From a virus, in the IMG/VR virus record IMGVR_UViG_3300033995_001164, positions 62,001-126,000 of that record: a stretch of 64,000 nt of DNA. One strand, given 5' to 3'. Made by a program: the position numbers and the translations under genes. The notes under the pieces are model-generated. The model saw only the letters and a list, made by a program, of their open reading frames with translations, was not told the DNA's origin and ran no database searches. Position 1 is the first letter of the stretch. Each line of letters starts with the position of its first letter. Of the stretch, positions 17,187 through 26,795 are shown in pieces.

Positions 17187-18008
17187 TTATACATAACCAA
17201 AATAGTTGTAAAACCATTGATAATGTCGTTTTATTCTTTCACAATTTTCATAACCTAAAATTTCATTAAAATCGTCCGGTTTTCTTTTAAATTCTGTTCG
17301 GAGTTTATGGTCCCCATATATTCCATGTACCACATCATTTTCGTGAGTAATTTGTTCAATAGTTTGAAAATTATGACCTTCATAGTAAGGTAATTCAATG
17401 TAATTGTAAAACTTTCTAAGTTCCTCTTCAGGATTATCCATTAAGTCTTCATAACGGATAAATAAGATATTAGAATCCAATCCTTGTTGGATTATATCTT
17501 GGAGTCGGTCAACAGAGATACCGACCGGTGCTCCTCCACCCCAAATATCAATCCTTTTATTTAAGGTTGTCCCTATAAGTTCGTTAGGGTTTTGAACATG
17601 GTTTTCTTTGGTTGGGTTTTTTCTAAAGTTTTTTTCCATTGAAGAGTAGATACTTCTAATGTCTCTCACCATACACACAATTTTTGGTCTTTCTTGGAAA
17701 AGATTTATTAATTGGTAATGTATTCCCCACCCTCGACTTTTATCTAAAACAAAAGGTTTGTCAGTTAATGGTTTAAAGAAACCTTGCATCCCATCACGAC
17801 AAAAATTAATAAACGCTTTATCCATTAAATCCGCATCTTGAGCTCTAATCTCTTGGGAATTGTTGTAATGATTTTTTGCTCCGAAAATTAATTCAATCAA
17901 CCCTGAAGTAGGAGTAACATAAAATTCCGGATTTTGACCAATTAGGTTTTGGAATAATGTTGAACCCGCTCGTGGGAGTGATGAATTAAAAAAAATTGTT
18001 TTACCCAT
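17187..18008 (-). CDS. Sulfotransferase
   Basis: From the ATG at 18008 (273 aa; an upstream extension to 18053 is open but adds only a hydrophobic stretch). The N-terminus SSLPRAGSTLFQNLIG is the 5'-phosphosulfate loop of PAPS-dependent sulfotransferases, and VCMVRDIRSIYSSM carries the 3'-phosphate-binding Arg and Ser. FIRYEDLMDNPEEEL is also typical. The enzyme would move sulfate from PAPS to a hydroxyl or amine. Phage sulfotransferases are known in some T4-like cyanophages, with unknown substrates. Position next to a glycosyltransferase and among Thr-rich fibre genes makes a virion or host-surface glycan substrate plausible. Confidence 0.88.
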   Translation of the reverse strand: MGKTIFFNSSLPRAGSTLFQNLIGQNPEFYVTPTSGLIELIFGAKNHYNNSQEIRAQDADLMDKAFINFCRDGMQGFFKPLTDKPFVLDKSRGWGIHYQLINLFQERPKIVCMVRDIRSIYSSMEKNFRKNPTKENHVQNPNELIGTTLNKRIDIWGGGAPVGISVDRLQDIIQQGLDSNILFIRYEDLMDNPEEELRKFYNYIELPYYEGHNFQTIEQITHENDVVHGIYGDHKLRTEFKRKPDDFNEILGYENCERIKRHYQWFYNYFGYV

Positions 18009-18142
18009 TATCTTTTTGTTTAAAAATAAAAAGATAATGGATATTGTAAACAATTTTAAATAAATTAAGAATCAGTTTCTATTCTAATTAATATTAATTA
18101 ATACGTATGTTTTTTACACTCATAGTGATTACCATTTTATTA

Positions 18143-19660
18143 TTATAAACATGTTGACCCTTGAGGCTGAAGAGTTATTGTTATATCCGCATTTGTTGAT
18201 AAATCTACTCCTATAAATTCTACATAACCTGGAGTTAAAATACATTCATTGTACCCAGTATTTAATGAAAGATTTACGGGAGCATCTGTTGACACAGAAA
18301 CAAATACCCCTACTGTAGAAAGTCCTGGTATTGCACCTCCATAATTCCCTATAGCATTTTCTCCTCCTAATACTGGAAATGTTCCTGAGGTTGTAATAAT
18401 GGAAATTGAGTTTACTTGTACATCACCAATACTTCCAAAAGTGTCAACATTATTAATAAAAACTTGTCCTGTTGAAGTTATTGATGTAGTTGTAGGAGTT
18501 GGGGTCGTTGTTGGTGTTGGTGTTGGTGTTTGAGTTTGAGTTTGAGTTTGAGTAGGAGTTGGCGGGATAATACAAGGTTGAACTGTAAATACCCCTGTTA
18601 ATAAATTATACCCATATAAACCAACGCACTGGGTACCGGTACATGTATTATTAAAAAGTGTTATGTCTACATCAGGGAAATCATAATTACCCAATAAGAT
18701 TCCTCCAACATTATTAAATCCGTAATCACCATTACTAACCATTGTACCTCCCGAATAAGCAAACATTTGTAATCCAATCATACCATCACCTACTGTACTA
18801 AACCAATTAGCCTCGCAATTAATTTGAATACTATCAACAAGTCCGTTAATCCTTAAAGTTTCAACGTCAACATAAACACTTTCTGTCCCATATCCTCTAT
18901 TATCTCCCCCCCACCATAAATTAGGGCCTACCCACACACCGGAATTTAAAACACCATTAACACAATAACCCACAGGATTACTATTATTTGAATATGGCGT
19001 CGTATTTCCATTTACATATAATGTTGTTAAAGTATCTAAATCCGTCCCTGATGTTATTTCAAAATTATATTTAAAAACAAGATAATCCACGTCATTTATT
19101 ATTGGTACATTAGTTGGTGTTGGTGTTTGTGTTGGTGTTTGTGTTGGAGTTCCTGTTTGACTTGGGGTATTTGTTGGTGTTTGGGTAGGAGTCGCTGTTT
19201 GACTTGGAGTATTTGTCGGTGTTTGGGTTGGGGTTTGGGTTGGTGTTTGTGTTGGTGTATTTGTTGGCGTTTGACTTGAAGTATTTGTTGGTGTTTGTGT
19301 TGGTGTATTTGTTGGTGTTTGACTTGAAGTATTTGTTGGTGTTTGTGTTTGTGTTGGTGTATTTGTTGGCGTTTGACTTGAAGTATTTGTTGGTGTTTGT
19401 GTTGGAGTTCCTGTTTGTGTTGGTGTATTTGTTGGTGTATTTGTTGGTGTTTGAGTATTTGTGGGTGTCGTTGTATTTGTTGGAGTATTTGTGGGTGTTT
19501 GTGTGTTAGTCGGTGTTTGTGTGTTAGTCGGTGTTGCCGTTGGTGTTGGAGCTGGTAATAAAACACCATTAATTCTAATGGTGTTCGATATAAGATTGTT
19601 GTTAACCCTTTTCATAGAGGTTAACAACACATCATCAAATTTTTTAAGTAATTGTGTCAT
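18143..19660 (-). CDS. Fibre protein with a long Pro-Thr-Asn/Gln stalk
   Basis: The N-terminal 36 residues form a probable attachment helix ([16 protein letters not shown]). Residues about 37-183 are an almost pure stalk of TPTN, TPTQ and SSQT units without charge, and a second short stalk lies at about 367-390. Between and after them are two beta-rich globular domains (about 190-360 and 395-505). The stalk is extended and offers many Ser/Thr for O-glycosylation. The underlying DNA is a tandem repeat, so length should vary between relatives. The gene lies between the beta-roll fibre and the sulfotransferase. A receptor-binding or spacer fibre is inferred. Confidence 0.8.
   Translation of the reverse strand: MTQLLKKFDDVLLTSMKRVNNNLISNTIRINGVLLPAPTPTATPTNTQTPTNTQTPTNTPTNTTTPTNTQTPTNTPTNTPTQTGTPTQTPTNTSSQTPTNTPTQTQTPTNTSSQTPTNTPTQTPTNTSSQTPTNTPTQTPTQTPTQTPTNTPSQTATPTQTPTNTPSQTGTPTQTPTQTPTPTNVPIINDVDYLVFKYNFEITSGTDLDTLTTLYVNGNTTPYSNNSNPVGYCVNGVLNSGVWVGPNLWWGGDNRGYGTESVYVDVETLRINGLVDSIQINCEANWFSTVGDGMIGLQMFAYSGGTMVSNGDYGFNNVGGILLGNYDFPDVDITLFNNTCTGTQCVGLYGYNLLTGVFTVQPCIIPPTPTQTQTQTQTPTPTPTTTPTPTTTSITSTGQVFINNVDTFGSIGDVQVNSISIITTSGTFPVLGGENAIGNYGGAIPGLSTVGVFVSVSTDAPVNLSLNTGYNECILTPGYVEFIGVDLSTNADITITLQPQGSTCL
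19108..19550 (-). repeat. Low-complexity tandem repeat coding for the Pro-Thr stalk
   Basis: About 440 bp of short degenerate units (on the plus strand GTTGGTGTTTGTGTTGGTGT-like). A larger unit containing GTTTGACTTGAAGTATTTGT recurs near 19270, 19320 and 19372. Other reading frames are also open here because of the repeat, and those ORFs are shadows. Repeats of this kind can change copy number by slippage or unequal recombination. Confidence 0.85.
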
Positions 19661-19670
19661 TTATTTAAAT

Positions 19671-22600
19671 TTACAGTACTTCAACCCAACTATTATCCGG
19701 ACAGAAATAGAGTATATCATTTATCGCGTCGGTACAATAACCAATGATTCTAACATTATTACCGGATGCCGGTGGAGATGTTGAGCTAAACCCTCCCGCA
19801 GTTGTTGACACATATTGTATAGAACCTAAAGTCATACTAGTAAATGACGTTGTACTAAATTTAGCATAACCTCGTAGTAATATTCCATCAGCAACTGTAG
19901 TGCCTAAAGCAATACCTAATAATCCTGTCGACCCAGAAACAGTAGTTGCATTTGCTGCTGTCCAAATACCTCCTGAACTGTAATAATAAACCGAACCAGC
20001 AACTAATGTGCCAGAACCGAAGTAAATGACCTCTCCCGCACCACCATTAGTAGTTGGAACTGTAAATATTTTATTTTTATCAATATTAAGATTATTAACA
20101 AATGTTGTACAACTTCTGTTTGCCGTAAGATTATTACCTATAATATGACTATTATTAAATGATGAAGGGATTGTATTGCACATACCTCCAAGTATTGATG
20201 AATTTGTTGAATAAATGTTATTTTGAAATCCACCTCCGATAGTCGAATAGCAGGAAATTATATCAATTTTGTTACCATATCCACCCCCAATTGTTGACCC
20301 ATTACCAAAAGACCTGTTGATACTACCACCTCCAACAAATGATTGGCAACCGGAAGCGGTATTACATTTACCTCCACCAATTGTTGAGAAGTACCCTGTT
20401 GCACAGTTTCTAAATCCACCTCCAATTGTCGATAGTCTACCGGCATTACAACAAACAATTGCCCCTGATAATATACCTGTAGTTACATTAAATGTTCCAC
20501 CCGAAGTATTGTGTCCAATACCACCACCAATTGTTGCGCCTAATGAACAACATTCATTAGGCGTTGATTGAATTATATTTCTTTGTCCACCACCAATTTG
20601 TGAGAACCTTGCTCCCACACTATTACGACAACCACCGACAATAGTTGAGTAAACTCCTCGTGATGTGTTAAAACTACCTCCGCCAATAAAAGTATAACCA
20701 GCTGTTGCACAGTTTCTAAATCCACCTCCAATTGTCGATAGTTTACCGGCGTTACAACAATTAATTGACCCAGTTAAATCTCCCGTAGTCGCATCAAATG
20801 TTCCACCTGAAGTATTATGTCCAATACCTCCACCAATTGTCGCCCCTAATGAACAACATTCATTAGGCGTTGATTGAATTATATTTCTTTGTCCACCACC
20901 AATTTGTGAGAATTTAGCGTTTGTAATATTACAATATCCGCCTCCGATAAACGATGTTAACCCTAATGATGAGTTACATCGACCACCACCAATGAATGAA
21001 TTTTGTCCGGATGAAAGATTACAATAACCACCACCAATTGTTGATTGGTAACCTAATGATGAGTTACATTTACCTCCACCAATTGTTGAATAATACCCTG
21101 TTGTACCGTTTTCTCCACCACCACCAATTGTTGAGAAATCACCGAAAGTTTGATTACATCGTCCCCCACCAATGGTTGTGAAACCAATATTAGGGGTTGA
21201 AGTATTACAGTAACCTCCAGATATTGTATTACCACCAGTACTTGCTGCGACACTATTATAAACATTAGTATTAATAGTATTCCTATTCCCACCATTAATA
21301 ACATCACCTACTCTTGGGTAAGAGTAATTAAAATTTTGAGATGGAAAAATTCTGTTTGAATAACCACCACCGATAAATGATGTGGTACCTGATGATGAGT
21401 TACATCGACCACCACTGATTGTTGAGGTAGACCCTGAAACAAGATTATTAAAACCTCCTCCGATTGTTGAACAAAATCCGTTAGAAATATTTTGACGACC
21501 ACCACCAACGGTTGAATGAGTACAACAAGCCTTGTTATAAAACCCTCCACTAACTGTTGAACGGATACCATAAGCGGTGTTTTCCTGGCCACCCCCAACT
21601 GTCGAATAACAATTATTTGCAATATTATAATTACCTCCAGCAATTGTTGAATAAGTACCACAAGCAGTGTTACAAGAACCACCACCAATTGTTGAATAAT
21701 TATTTGAAGAAGTATTACCACAACCGCCACCGATAAACGATGTTAACCCTGATGATGAGTTACATTGACCACCACCAATGAATGAATTTTGTCCGGATGA
21801 AAGATTACAATAACCACCACCAATTGTTGATTGGTAACCTGATGATGAGTTACATTTACCTCCACCAATTGTTGAATAATTATTTGAAGAAGTATTATAC
21901 GAACCACCACCGATTGTAGAACTAAGTCCAGTAGCATCATTACTATATCCACCACTAATCGTAGAATTAAGATTTGACGCAATATTATTAAATCCCCCCC
22001 CAACTGTTGAATAAGTATTTGAAGCACAGTTTTGATAACCACCACCAATTGTTGACCAATTTCCAAGTGATGAATTACATCTTCCTCCACCAATTGTTGA
22101 CGCACATCCAATAGTATTATTGAAAACCCCACCAGCAATTGTTGAACCATCACCAGACGCACCATTTGTTACACCCCCACCAATTGTTGAATATGCAGTT
22201 GATACGGTATTATTTCGGCCACCTCCAATTGTTGAACAAGCTCCTGTTGCACAGTTTTGATAACCACCCCCAATTGTAGAATTAACCCCATAAGCAAGAT
22301 TAGAACTACCCCCACCAATTGTTGAGTAAGTACAAGAAGCGGTATTACCACGACCTCCACCAATTGTTGAAGTATAACCATACGCACAATTTGTTACACC
22401 CCCACCAATTGTTGAATAATTATTTGAAGAAGTATTATACGAGCCACCACCAATTGTTGACCAATTCCCAAGTGATGAGTTACATTGACCACCACCAATG
22501 AATGAATTTTGTCCGGATGAAAGATTACAATAACCACCACCAATTGTTGATTGGTAACCTGATGATGAGTTACATTTACCTCCACCAATTGTTGAATAAT

Positions 22601-24050
22601 TATTTGAAGAAGTATTATACGAACCACCACCGATTGTAGAACTAAGTCCAGTAGCATCATTACTATATCCACCACTAATCGTAGAATTAAGATTTGACGC
22701 AATATTATTAAATCCCCCCCCAACTGTTGAATAAGTATTTGAAGCACAGTTTTGATAACCACCACCAATTGTTGATTGGTAACCTGATGATGAGTTACAT
22801 TTACCTCCACCAATTGTTGAACAAGCTCCTGTTGCACAGTTTCTAAATCCACCCCCAATAGTTGATAATCTACCAGCATCACAACAAGTAATTACACCAG
22901 TTAAATTTCCAGTAGTAGTATTAAATGTTCCTCCATTAGTATTATGACCAATACCGCCACCAATTGTTACCCCTAAAGAGCAATAAGGATTTGTAGGGGA
23001 TTGAATTATGTTTCTTTGTCCTCCAGCAATAACTGAAAATCTTGAATTTGTTATGTTGCAACAACCAGCTCCAATTGTTGAATAAGTAGCAGAAGCGGTA
23101 TTATTTGTTCCCCCTCCAATTGTTGAAAAACCATCAGAAGTAAAATTACAAACACCACCTCCAACTGTTGAATTTGTTCCAGAAGCATAATTACATCTAC
23201 CACCACCTACTGTTGAATACGCACCAGTAGCATCATTGGAATAACCACCAGCAATTGTTGAACGACAACCAGAAGCAATATTTAATACACCACCACCAAT
23301 TGATGAATGGTTCGAAGTAGCGTTATTAGAACTACCACCTCCTATTGTTGCCTGACAACCAGAAGCAGTATTAAAAGAACCACCTCCAATTGTTGCATTA
23401 CTTCCACTTGCAGAATTGTTATTACCACCTGATATTGTTGAAATATATCCTGTTGCACAGTTTCTTAAACCACCACTTATCGTTGATAATTTTCCAGCAT
23501 TACAACAAGTAATTACTCCTGATAAAATACCTGTGGTCGCATTAAATGTTCCACCTGAAGTATTGTGTCCAATACCACCACCTATTGTCGTACCCAAAGA
23601 ACAACATTCATTTATTGGTGATTGAATTACGTTTCTATTACCACCACCAATAAATGACATTCTAGCGTTTGTTGTGTTTCCACTTCCACCTAAAGACGCA
23701 GAATAAGCACCTGACGCGATATTACTAACGCCACATCTAACTGATGAGTTAGTGCCAGTTCCTGATATAATAACCGCGGATGGACGGGTATCAGCACTAA
23801 CTTTCATAACTAAATCCGTATTTGTAATACCTGTATAATACCAATATTCTAATATTCCTGTATTAGAGGTTACATATCTACCTCCATTATATGTTGTTGT
23901 TCCGGTTATAATACCAACAGATAAACCAATATACCTATTTGCAATAATAATACTATTATTAGCTTCAGTGGTACTAGTCCACGGTCCGTATCGAGTGTCT
24001 AATGATTTAGGTGAAAATGTTTCTAAATTGTCATTAATTATAATTGCCAT
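19671..24050 (-). CDS. Giant beta-roll tail fibre of 15-residue repeats (YadA-head-like)
   Basis: The protein has 1459 residues. An N-terminal domain (1-95) is followed by about 70 repeats of 15 residues with consensus S-T-I-G-G-G-x-x-N-x-x-S-G-x-x, to about residue 1330. This is the pattern of YadA-head/left-handed beta-roll repeats found in trimeric adhesins and some phage fibres. Four longer inserts each contain ECCSLG- or PYCSLG-type and CCNAG-type segments. Cys recurs at positions 8 or 10 of many repeats. The C-terminal domain (about 1340-1459) is beta-rich with GLLGIALGT and ends DNSWVEVL, a common fibre tip form. A trimeric fibre shaft is inferred. No chaperone gene is evident next to it. 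Confidence 0.85.
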   Translation of the reverse strand: MAIIINDNLETFSPKSLDTRYGPWTSTTEANNSIIIANRYIGLSVGIITGTTTYNGGRYVTSNTGILEYWYYTGITNTDLVMKVSADTRPSAVIISGTGTNSSVRCGVSNIASGAYSASLGGSGNTTNARMSFIGGGNRNVIQSPINECCSLGTTIGGGIGHNTSGGTFNATTGILSGVITCCNAGKLSTISGGLRNCATGYISTISGGNNNSASGSNATIGGGSFNTASGCQATIGGGSSNNATSNHSSIGGGVLNIASGCRSTIAGGYSNDATGAYSTVGGGRCNYASGTNSTVGGGVCNFTSDGFSTIGGGTNNTASATYSTIGAGCCNITNSRFSVIAGGQRNIIQSPTNPYCSLGVTIGGGIGHNTNGGTFNTTTGNLTGVITCCDAGRLSTIGGGFRNCATGACSTIGGGKCNSSSGYQSTIGGGYQNCASNTYSTVGGGFNNIASNLNSTISGGYSNDATGLSSTIGGGSYNTSSNNYSTIGGGKCNSSSGYQSTIGGGYCNLSSGQNSFIGGGQCNSSLGNWSTIGGGSYNTSSNNYSTIGGGVTNCAYGYTSTIGGGRGNTASCTYSTIGGGSSNLAYGVNSTIGGGYQNCATGACSTIGGGRNNTVSTAYSTIGGGVTNGASGDGSTIAGGVFNNTIGCASTIGGGRCNSSLGNWSTIGGGYQNCASNTYSTVGGGFNNIASNLNSTISGGYSNDATGLSSTIGGGSYNTSSNNYSTIGGGKCNSSSGYQSTIGGGYCNLSSGQNSFIGGGQCNSSSGLTSFIGGGCGNTSSNNYSTIGGGSCNTACGTYSTIAGGNYNIANNCYSTVGGGQENTAYGIRSTVSGGFYNKACCTHSTVGGGRQNISNGFCSTIGGGFNNLVSGSTSTISGGRCNSSSGTTSFIGGGYSNRIFPSQNFNYSYPRVGDVINGGNRNTINTNVYNSVAASTGGNTISGGYCNTSTPNIGFTTIGGGRCNQTFGDFSTIGGGGENGTTGYYSTIGGGKCNSSLGYQSTIGGGYCNLSSGQNSFIGGGRCNSSLGLTSFIGGGYCNITNAKFSQIGGGQRNIIQSTPNECCSLGATIGGGIGHNTSGGTFDATTGDLTGSINCCNAGKLSTIGGGFRNCATAGYTFIGGGSFNTSRGVYSTIVGGCRNSVGARFSQIGGGQRNIIQSTPNECCSLGATIGGGIGHNTSGGTFNVTTGILSGAIVCCNAGRLSTIGGGFRNCATGYFSTIGGGKCNTASGCQSFVGGGSINRSFGNGSTIGGGYGNKIDIISCYSTIGGGFQNNIYSTNSSILGGMCNTIPSSFNNSHIIGNNLTANRSCTTFVNNLNIDKNKIFTVPTTNGGAGEVIYFGSGTLVAGSVYYYSSGGIWTAANATTVSGSTGLLGIALGTTVADGILLRGYAKFSTTSFTSMTLGSIQYVSTTAGGFSSTSPPASGNNVRIIGYCTDAINDILYFCPDNSWVEVL
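21753..22055 (-). repeat. 303-bp perfect direct repeat, copy A
   Basis: Identical base for base to 22473-22775, at an offset of exactly 720 bp (16 units of 45 bp). It codes for about 101 residues of the beta-roll, keeping frame and register. The lack of silent differences suggests recent duplication or gene conversion. Confidence 0.9.
22473..22775 (-). repeat. 303-bp perfect direct repeat, copy B
   Basis: Partner of 21753-22055. Divergence begins abruptly after the shared GTTGA at the end of the block (TTGGT here, CCAAT in copy A), while beyond the ends the repeats are only similar at protein level. Confidence 0.9.
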
Positions 24051-24054
24051 ATTA

Positions 24055-25725
24055 TTATAAGTTTCTTAATTGCATTGATGTGTTAGTTGTTTGATAATTA
24101 CTAATATATATATCAAAATTTATTCCTGACCAATACCCATCAGGACTATTTACTGATTGTAAAACCGGTGATTGAAATAAATTTGTTAACCCCCCTATAT
24201 TCCCGTTATTTAACGCATCTACATACCATTTAGTTTTATCCGGGTAATTATCAAATGTTGCAAACCACAAATATTTCGAAACCGCAGCAAATGGTATTAT
24301 TATCGTTCCCGCAGCACTTAATAAAATTTTATTAGCACTCCCACTTGAAATAAGTGACGCAATACTTGAAGTTGTCGGTTGTGTTGTGGATACCCCCCAA
24401 AAAAATGGGTATATATTATTATAAGTAAATGTTGTACTATCGTAATTAGTTGATGCGGATTGTGGTGCATTAACACTTCTAACTTGTGAAGCTCTGACAT
24501 CAGTTGAGCCTTTATTATTTTGTTTAGCCAATCCAGTAAAATAATTACCATCAGATTTATATACAGTTAAGGTTGTTGTATTTAATCCTGTAGGCGCCGG
24601 TAGTGTATACACTTCAGAATAAGGTGTTGGACTTATAGTATATGATATATTTGGATTATTGGGGTCTGTATATCCGAATTGACTAGGTATATTAGTTGTA
24701 AACCCACTAGTTAAAGTTGTGTCAGTGAAAATCGGATTACCGTCTCTTAATAATCGTAATTGAGTGTATCGTCCTGCATCATTTTTAACACCTGTTGCCG
24801 TCAATGATAACGAGATAGTTGAACCCACCTCAGCAAGAGTATTAGAAACCCCCCCTATTGAAATTGTCGGTATTGTATATGTTGGTAGTACTGTTGGAAA
24901 TAATAAGTCATTAAATAAACTGACAAAAGTATTCCCACTTAAACTACTAACTGTGGTTCCGGAGGGAATTCCCCCTACATCAGTTGGCATCACTAATGTT
25001 GGTGATAATAAAGTATTATAGGTTGTATATAATATAGTTCCCTCACTAATACCTAACCCAGTATTTGCAGAAACACTTATCTCACCACTTGTAAATCCTG
25101 TAACAGGTACTGTTCCTCCCGTAACATTATATAATTCTAATGTTGAGGTTGCGGAAAAATAAGTCGCACCTGAGACTTGAGCTCCTCCCGCATAAAATAT
25201 TTTCCAACGAGCATCATTTCTTGACACACCATTGACATTTTCAATTGTTGATGCGGTCCAAGCATTGACAAACGCAGTTCCTTCCGTGGTATTACTTCTA
25301 ACAATAGTCGAATAATTTGATTCAGTTACTGTTACAGGTGTTTGTCCGCTAACCGCAGCCCATAAAGATTCATAATTCGGTATATTATATTGGTAAACAG
25401 TATTTGTTTCTTGAACAAACACTAACATACCAAGTCTTCTTCTTCCTGAGGAAATATTATCTGAGTTTAAAGTAATAAAATCAGGTGAGGATAAAGGGTT
25501 AGACCCTTTTGTGAAATTTATTGGAATTGTATTTGCAGATAATTGAATATTTGATGGATATGTCGATGCAGTTAATATTAAATTAAGGTCATTTAAATTG
25601 TAAACTTCCATATACCCCCCAGTACTTAATACTGAAAAATTTGTACCAAAAGTACTGGTTCTATCAGCACTTTGAGTACCGGATAATTGGGCTGAGGTTA
25701 AAGGGTTTTTATAAGGGAATGACAT
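24055..25725 (-). CDS. Virion structural protein, tail region
   Basis: The 556-residue protein is rich in Ser, Thr, Asn and Gly, with no charge clusters, as in other tail proteins here. The N-terminus (FPYKNPLTSAQLSGTQSADRT) looks like an assembly segment. Residues about 100-175 contain RRRLGMLVFVQETNTVYQY and LWAAVSG, a pattern seen in phage proteins that hold short fibre-like domains. The C-terminal part is beta-rich with several Trp (YLWFATFDNYPDKTKWY). It lies 4 nt above the beta-roll fibre gene and may be its connector. No family is recognised with certainty. Confidence 0.72.
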   Translation of the reverse strand: MSFPYKNPLTSAQLSGTQSADRTSTFGTNFSVLSTGGYMEVYNLNDLNLILTASTYPSNIQLSANTIPINFTKGSNPLSSPDFITLNSDNISSGRRRLGMLVFVQETNTVYQYNIPNYESLWAAVSGQTPVTVTESNYSTIVRSNTTEGTAFVNAWTASTIENVNGVSRNDARWKIFYAGGAQVSGATYFSATSTLELYNVTGGTVPVTGFTSGEISVSANTGLGISEGTILYTTYNTLLSPTLVMPTDVGGIPSGTTVSSLSGNTFVSLFNDLLFPTVLPTYTIPTISIGGVSNTLAEVGSTISLSLTATGVKNDAGRYTQLRLLRDGNPIFTDTTLTSGFTTNIPSQFGYTDPNNPNISYTISPTPYSEVYTLPAPTGLNTTTLTVYKSDGNYFTGLAKQNNKGSTDVRASQVRSVNAPQSASTNYDSTTFTYNNIYPFFWGVSTTQPTTSSIASLISSGSANKILLSAAGTIIIPFAAVSKYLWFATFDNYPDKTKWYVDALNNGNIGGLTNLFQSPVLQSVNSPDGYWSGINFDIYISNYQTTNTSMQLRNL

Positions 25726-25748
25726 ATTTTTATTTTATTATTTAATTA

Positions 25749-26723
25749 TTATGATTTAATATCCCCTTTAATCCATAGGGTATTTGTTAATGGTGGCGAC
25801 GATGGTTGTGAACATAATTCAATCATCCATAATATTCGATATACCCCTGAAGGAATAACACAACCTGACGGTACTATAACATTGACAGATGCATTTACCG
25901 CATCAGGAATTCCGTCATTAATTATCGAAGTTGAACAAGCACTTCCAATACCAACATCTAAAGTCATATTATTAAGAGCACCACCAACTCCATTAAGCGG
26001 AATCCAAACGGTATAGGTGTATTGTATTGACGAATTTATTTGTGATGGTAAAATTGGTACACTACCTAAAGTGTATTGATTTTGAGGACACCCGTATGAA
26101 TCAGTTCCACCTCCTGATGATTGCATAATAGTCCCCGAAAATGTGGATATATTTGTAACAAAATTACCCGATGAACCAGTCCATCCCGAATATTGTACGT
26201 ATAAAGCCATATCGTCAGCATAACTGGAACCTGCCGGTGTACCACTGTTACCCCACCCAAAGAATGCAGTTGCACCAGTATTGTACATGTATGACCCTAA
26301 ATCATTCAATGAAGTACTATCTTGTGGTTCAGGGAATATATAACCTAAAAACGCAGCCCCACTTGGTGTTGGTGTTTGAGTTGGAGTATTTGTTTGAGTT
26401 GGAGTATTTGTTTGAGTTGGAGTATTTGTCGGAGTATTTGTCGGAGTTTGAGTAGGGGTAGGAGTTTGAGTAGGGGTTTGAGTAGGAGTAGTTGTCGGAG
26501 TCACACATTGAAGCTCAATAACTACTCCAATTAACATTTCTTCTAATGTTACACCGGAATAATAAAGTATATCATTAACGTAAATGTCAAAAGGGCCTAA
26601 CGCCGGAGAATCCGGACTAACCTTAATAAGATAAGAAGAACATGAAGTTACTGCCAACGCTTGTACTATTTCATTATCACAACCGGACGCGGTATTAATT
26701 ACGGTAATTGAATATATGGCCAC
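25749..26723 (-). CDS. Adhesin-like protein with a Pro-Thr stalk
   Basis: The 324-residue protein has a small N-terminal beta domain (1-75), a Pro-Thr-Gln/Asn stalk (about 75-118) and a C-terminal globular domain (about 120-324) with GCPQNQYTLGSVP and paired Cys. The start is a GTG at 26723; no ATG precedes the conserved AIYSITV. The layout matches the other stalked proteins of the cluster but with a different head, as expected of a modular receptor-binding set. Coding DNA for the stalk is a short tandem repeat at 26352-26505. Confidence 0.75.
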   Translation of the reverse strand: MAIYSITVINTASGCDNEIVQALAVTSCSSYLIKVSPDSPALGPFDIYVNDILYYSGVTLEEMLIGVVIELQCVTPTTTPTQTPTQTPTPTQTPTNTPTNTPTQTNTPTQTNTPTQTPTPSGAAFLGYIFPEPQDSTSLNDLGSYMYNTGATAFFGWGNSGTPAGSSYADDMALYVQYSGWTGSSGNFVTNISTFSGTIMQSSGGGTDSYGCPQNQYTLGSVPILPSQINSSIQYTYTVWIPLNGVGGALNNMTLDVGIGSACSTSIINDGIPDAVNASVNVIVPSGCVIPSGVYRILWMIELCSQPSSPPLTNTLWIKGDIKS

Positions 26724-26795
26724 TATTAATATTTTATAATAAATACCTCAAAAGTTTTAATTTAGCAACTAAAAATTGAATTTAAAAATTTAGTT

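Larger units (their letters stand above)
20160..23750 (-). repeat. 45-bp tandem repeat array coding for the beta-roll
   Basis: About 70 degenerate units of 45 bp, each with CCACCACCAATTGTTGA-like sequence on the plus strand (coding STIGGG). The unit length is kept exactly at 15 codons except in the four inserts. Third-position differences show most units are old; blocks of perfect identity show recent exchange between units. Confidence 0.85.

Noticed and set aside
19204-19784. Long open frames on the plus strand and alternate minus frames across the Pro-Thr stalk
   Set aside because: They arise from the tandem repeat, are made of a few amino acids only (Leu/Val/Gln/His), and overlap a well-supported gene.
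21053-22882. Several minus-strand ORFs of 70-160 aa inside the beta-roll gene
   Set aside because: They are shadows of the 45-bp repeats in another frame, with sequences such as QQLVVV repeated; no start signals of their own.
20160-23750. Possible CRISPR array because of regular 45-bp units
   Set aside because: The units are in frame, code for beta-roll repeats, and have no separate constant repeat and unique spacer.
10783-24050. Possible diversity-generating retroelement with variable fibre repeats
   Set aside because: No reverse transcriptase gene, template repeat pair or adenine-specific variation is visible in the window.
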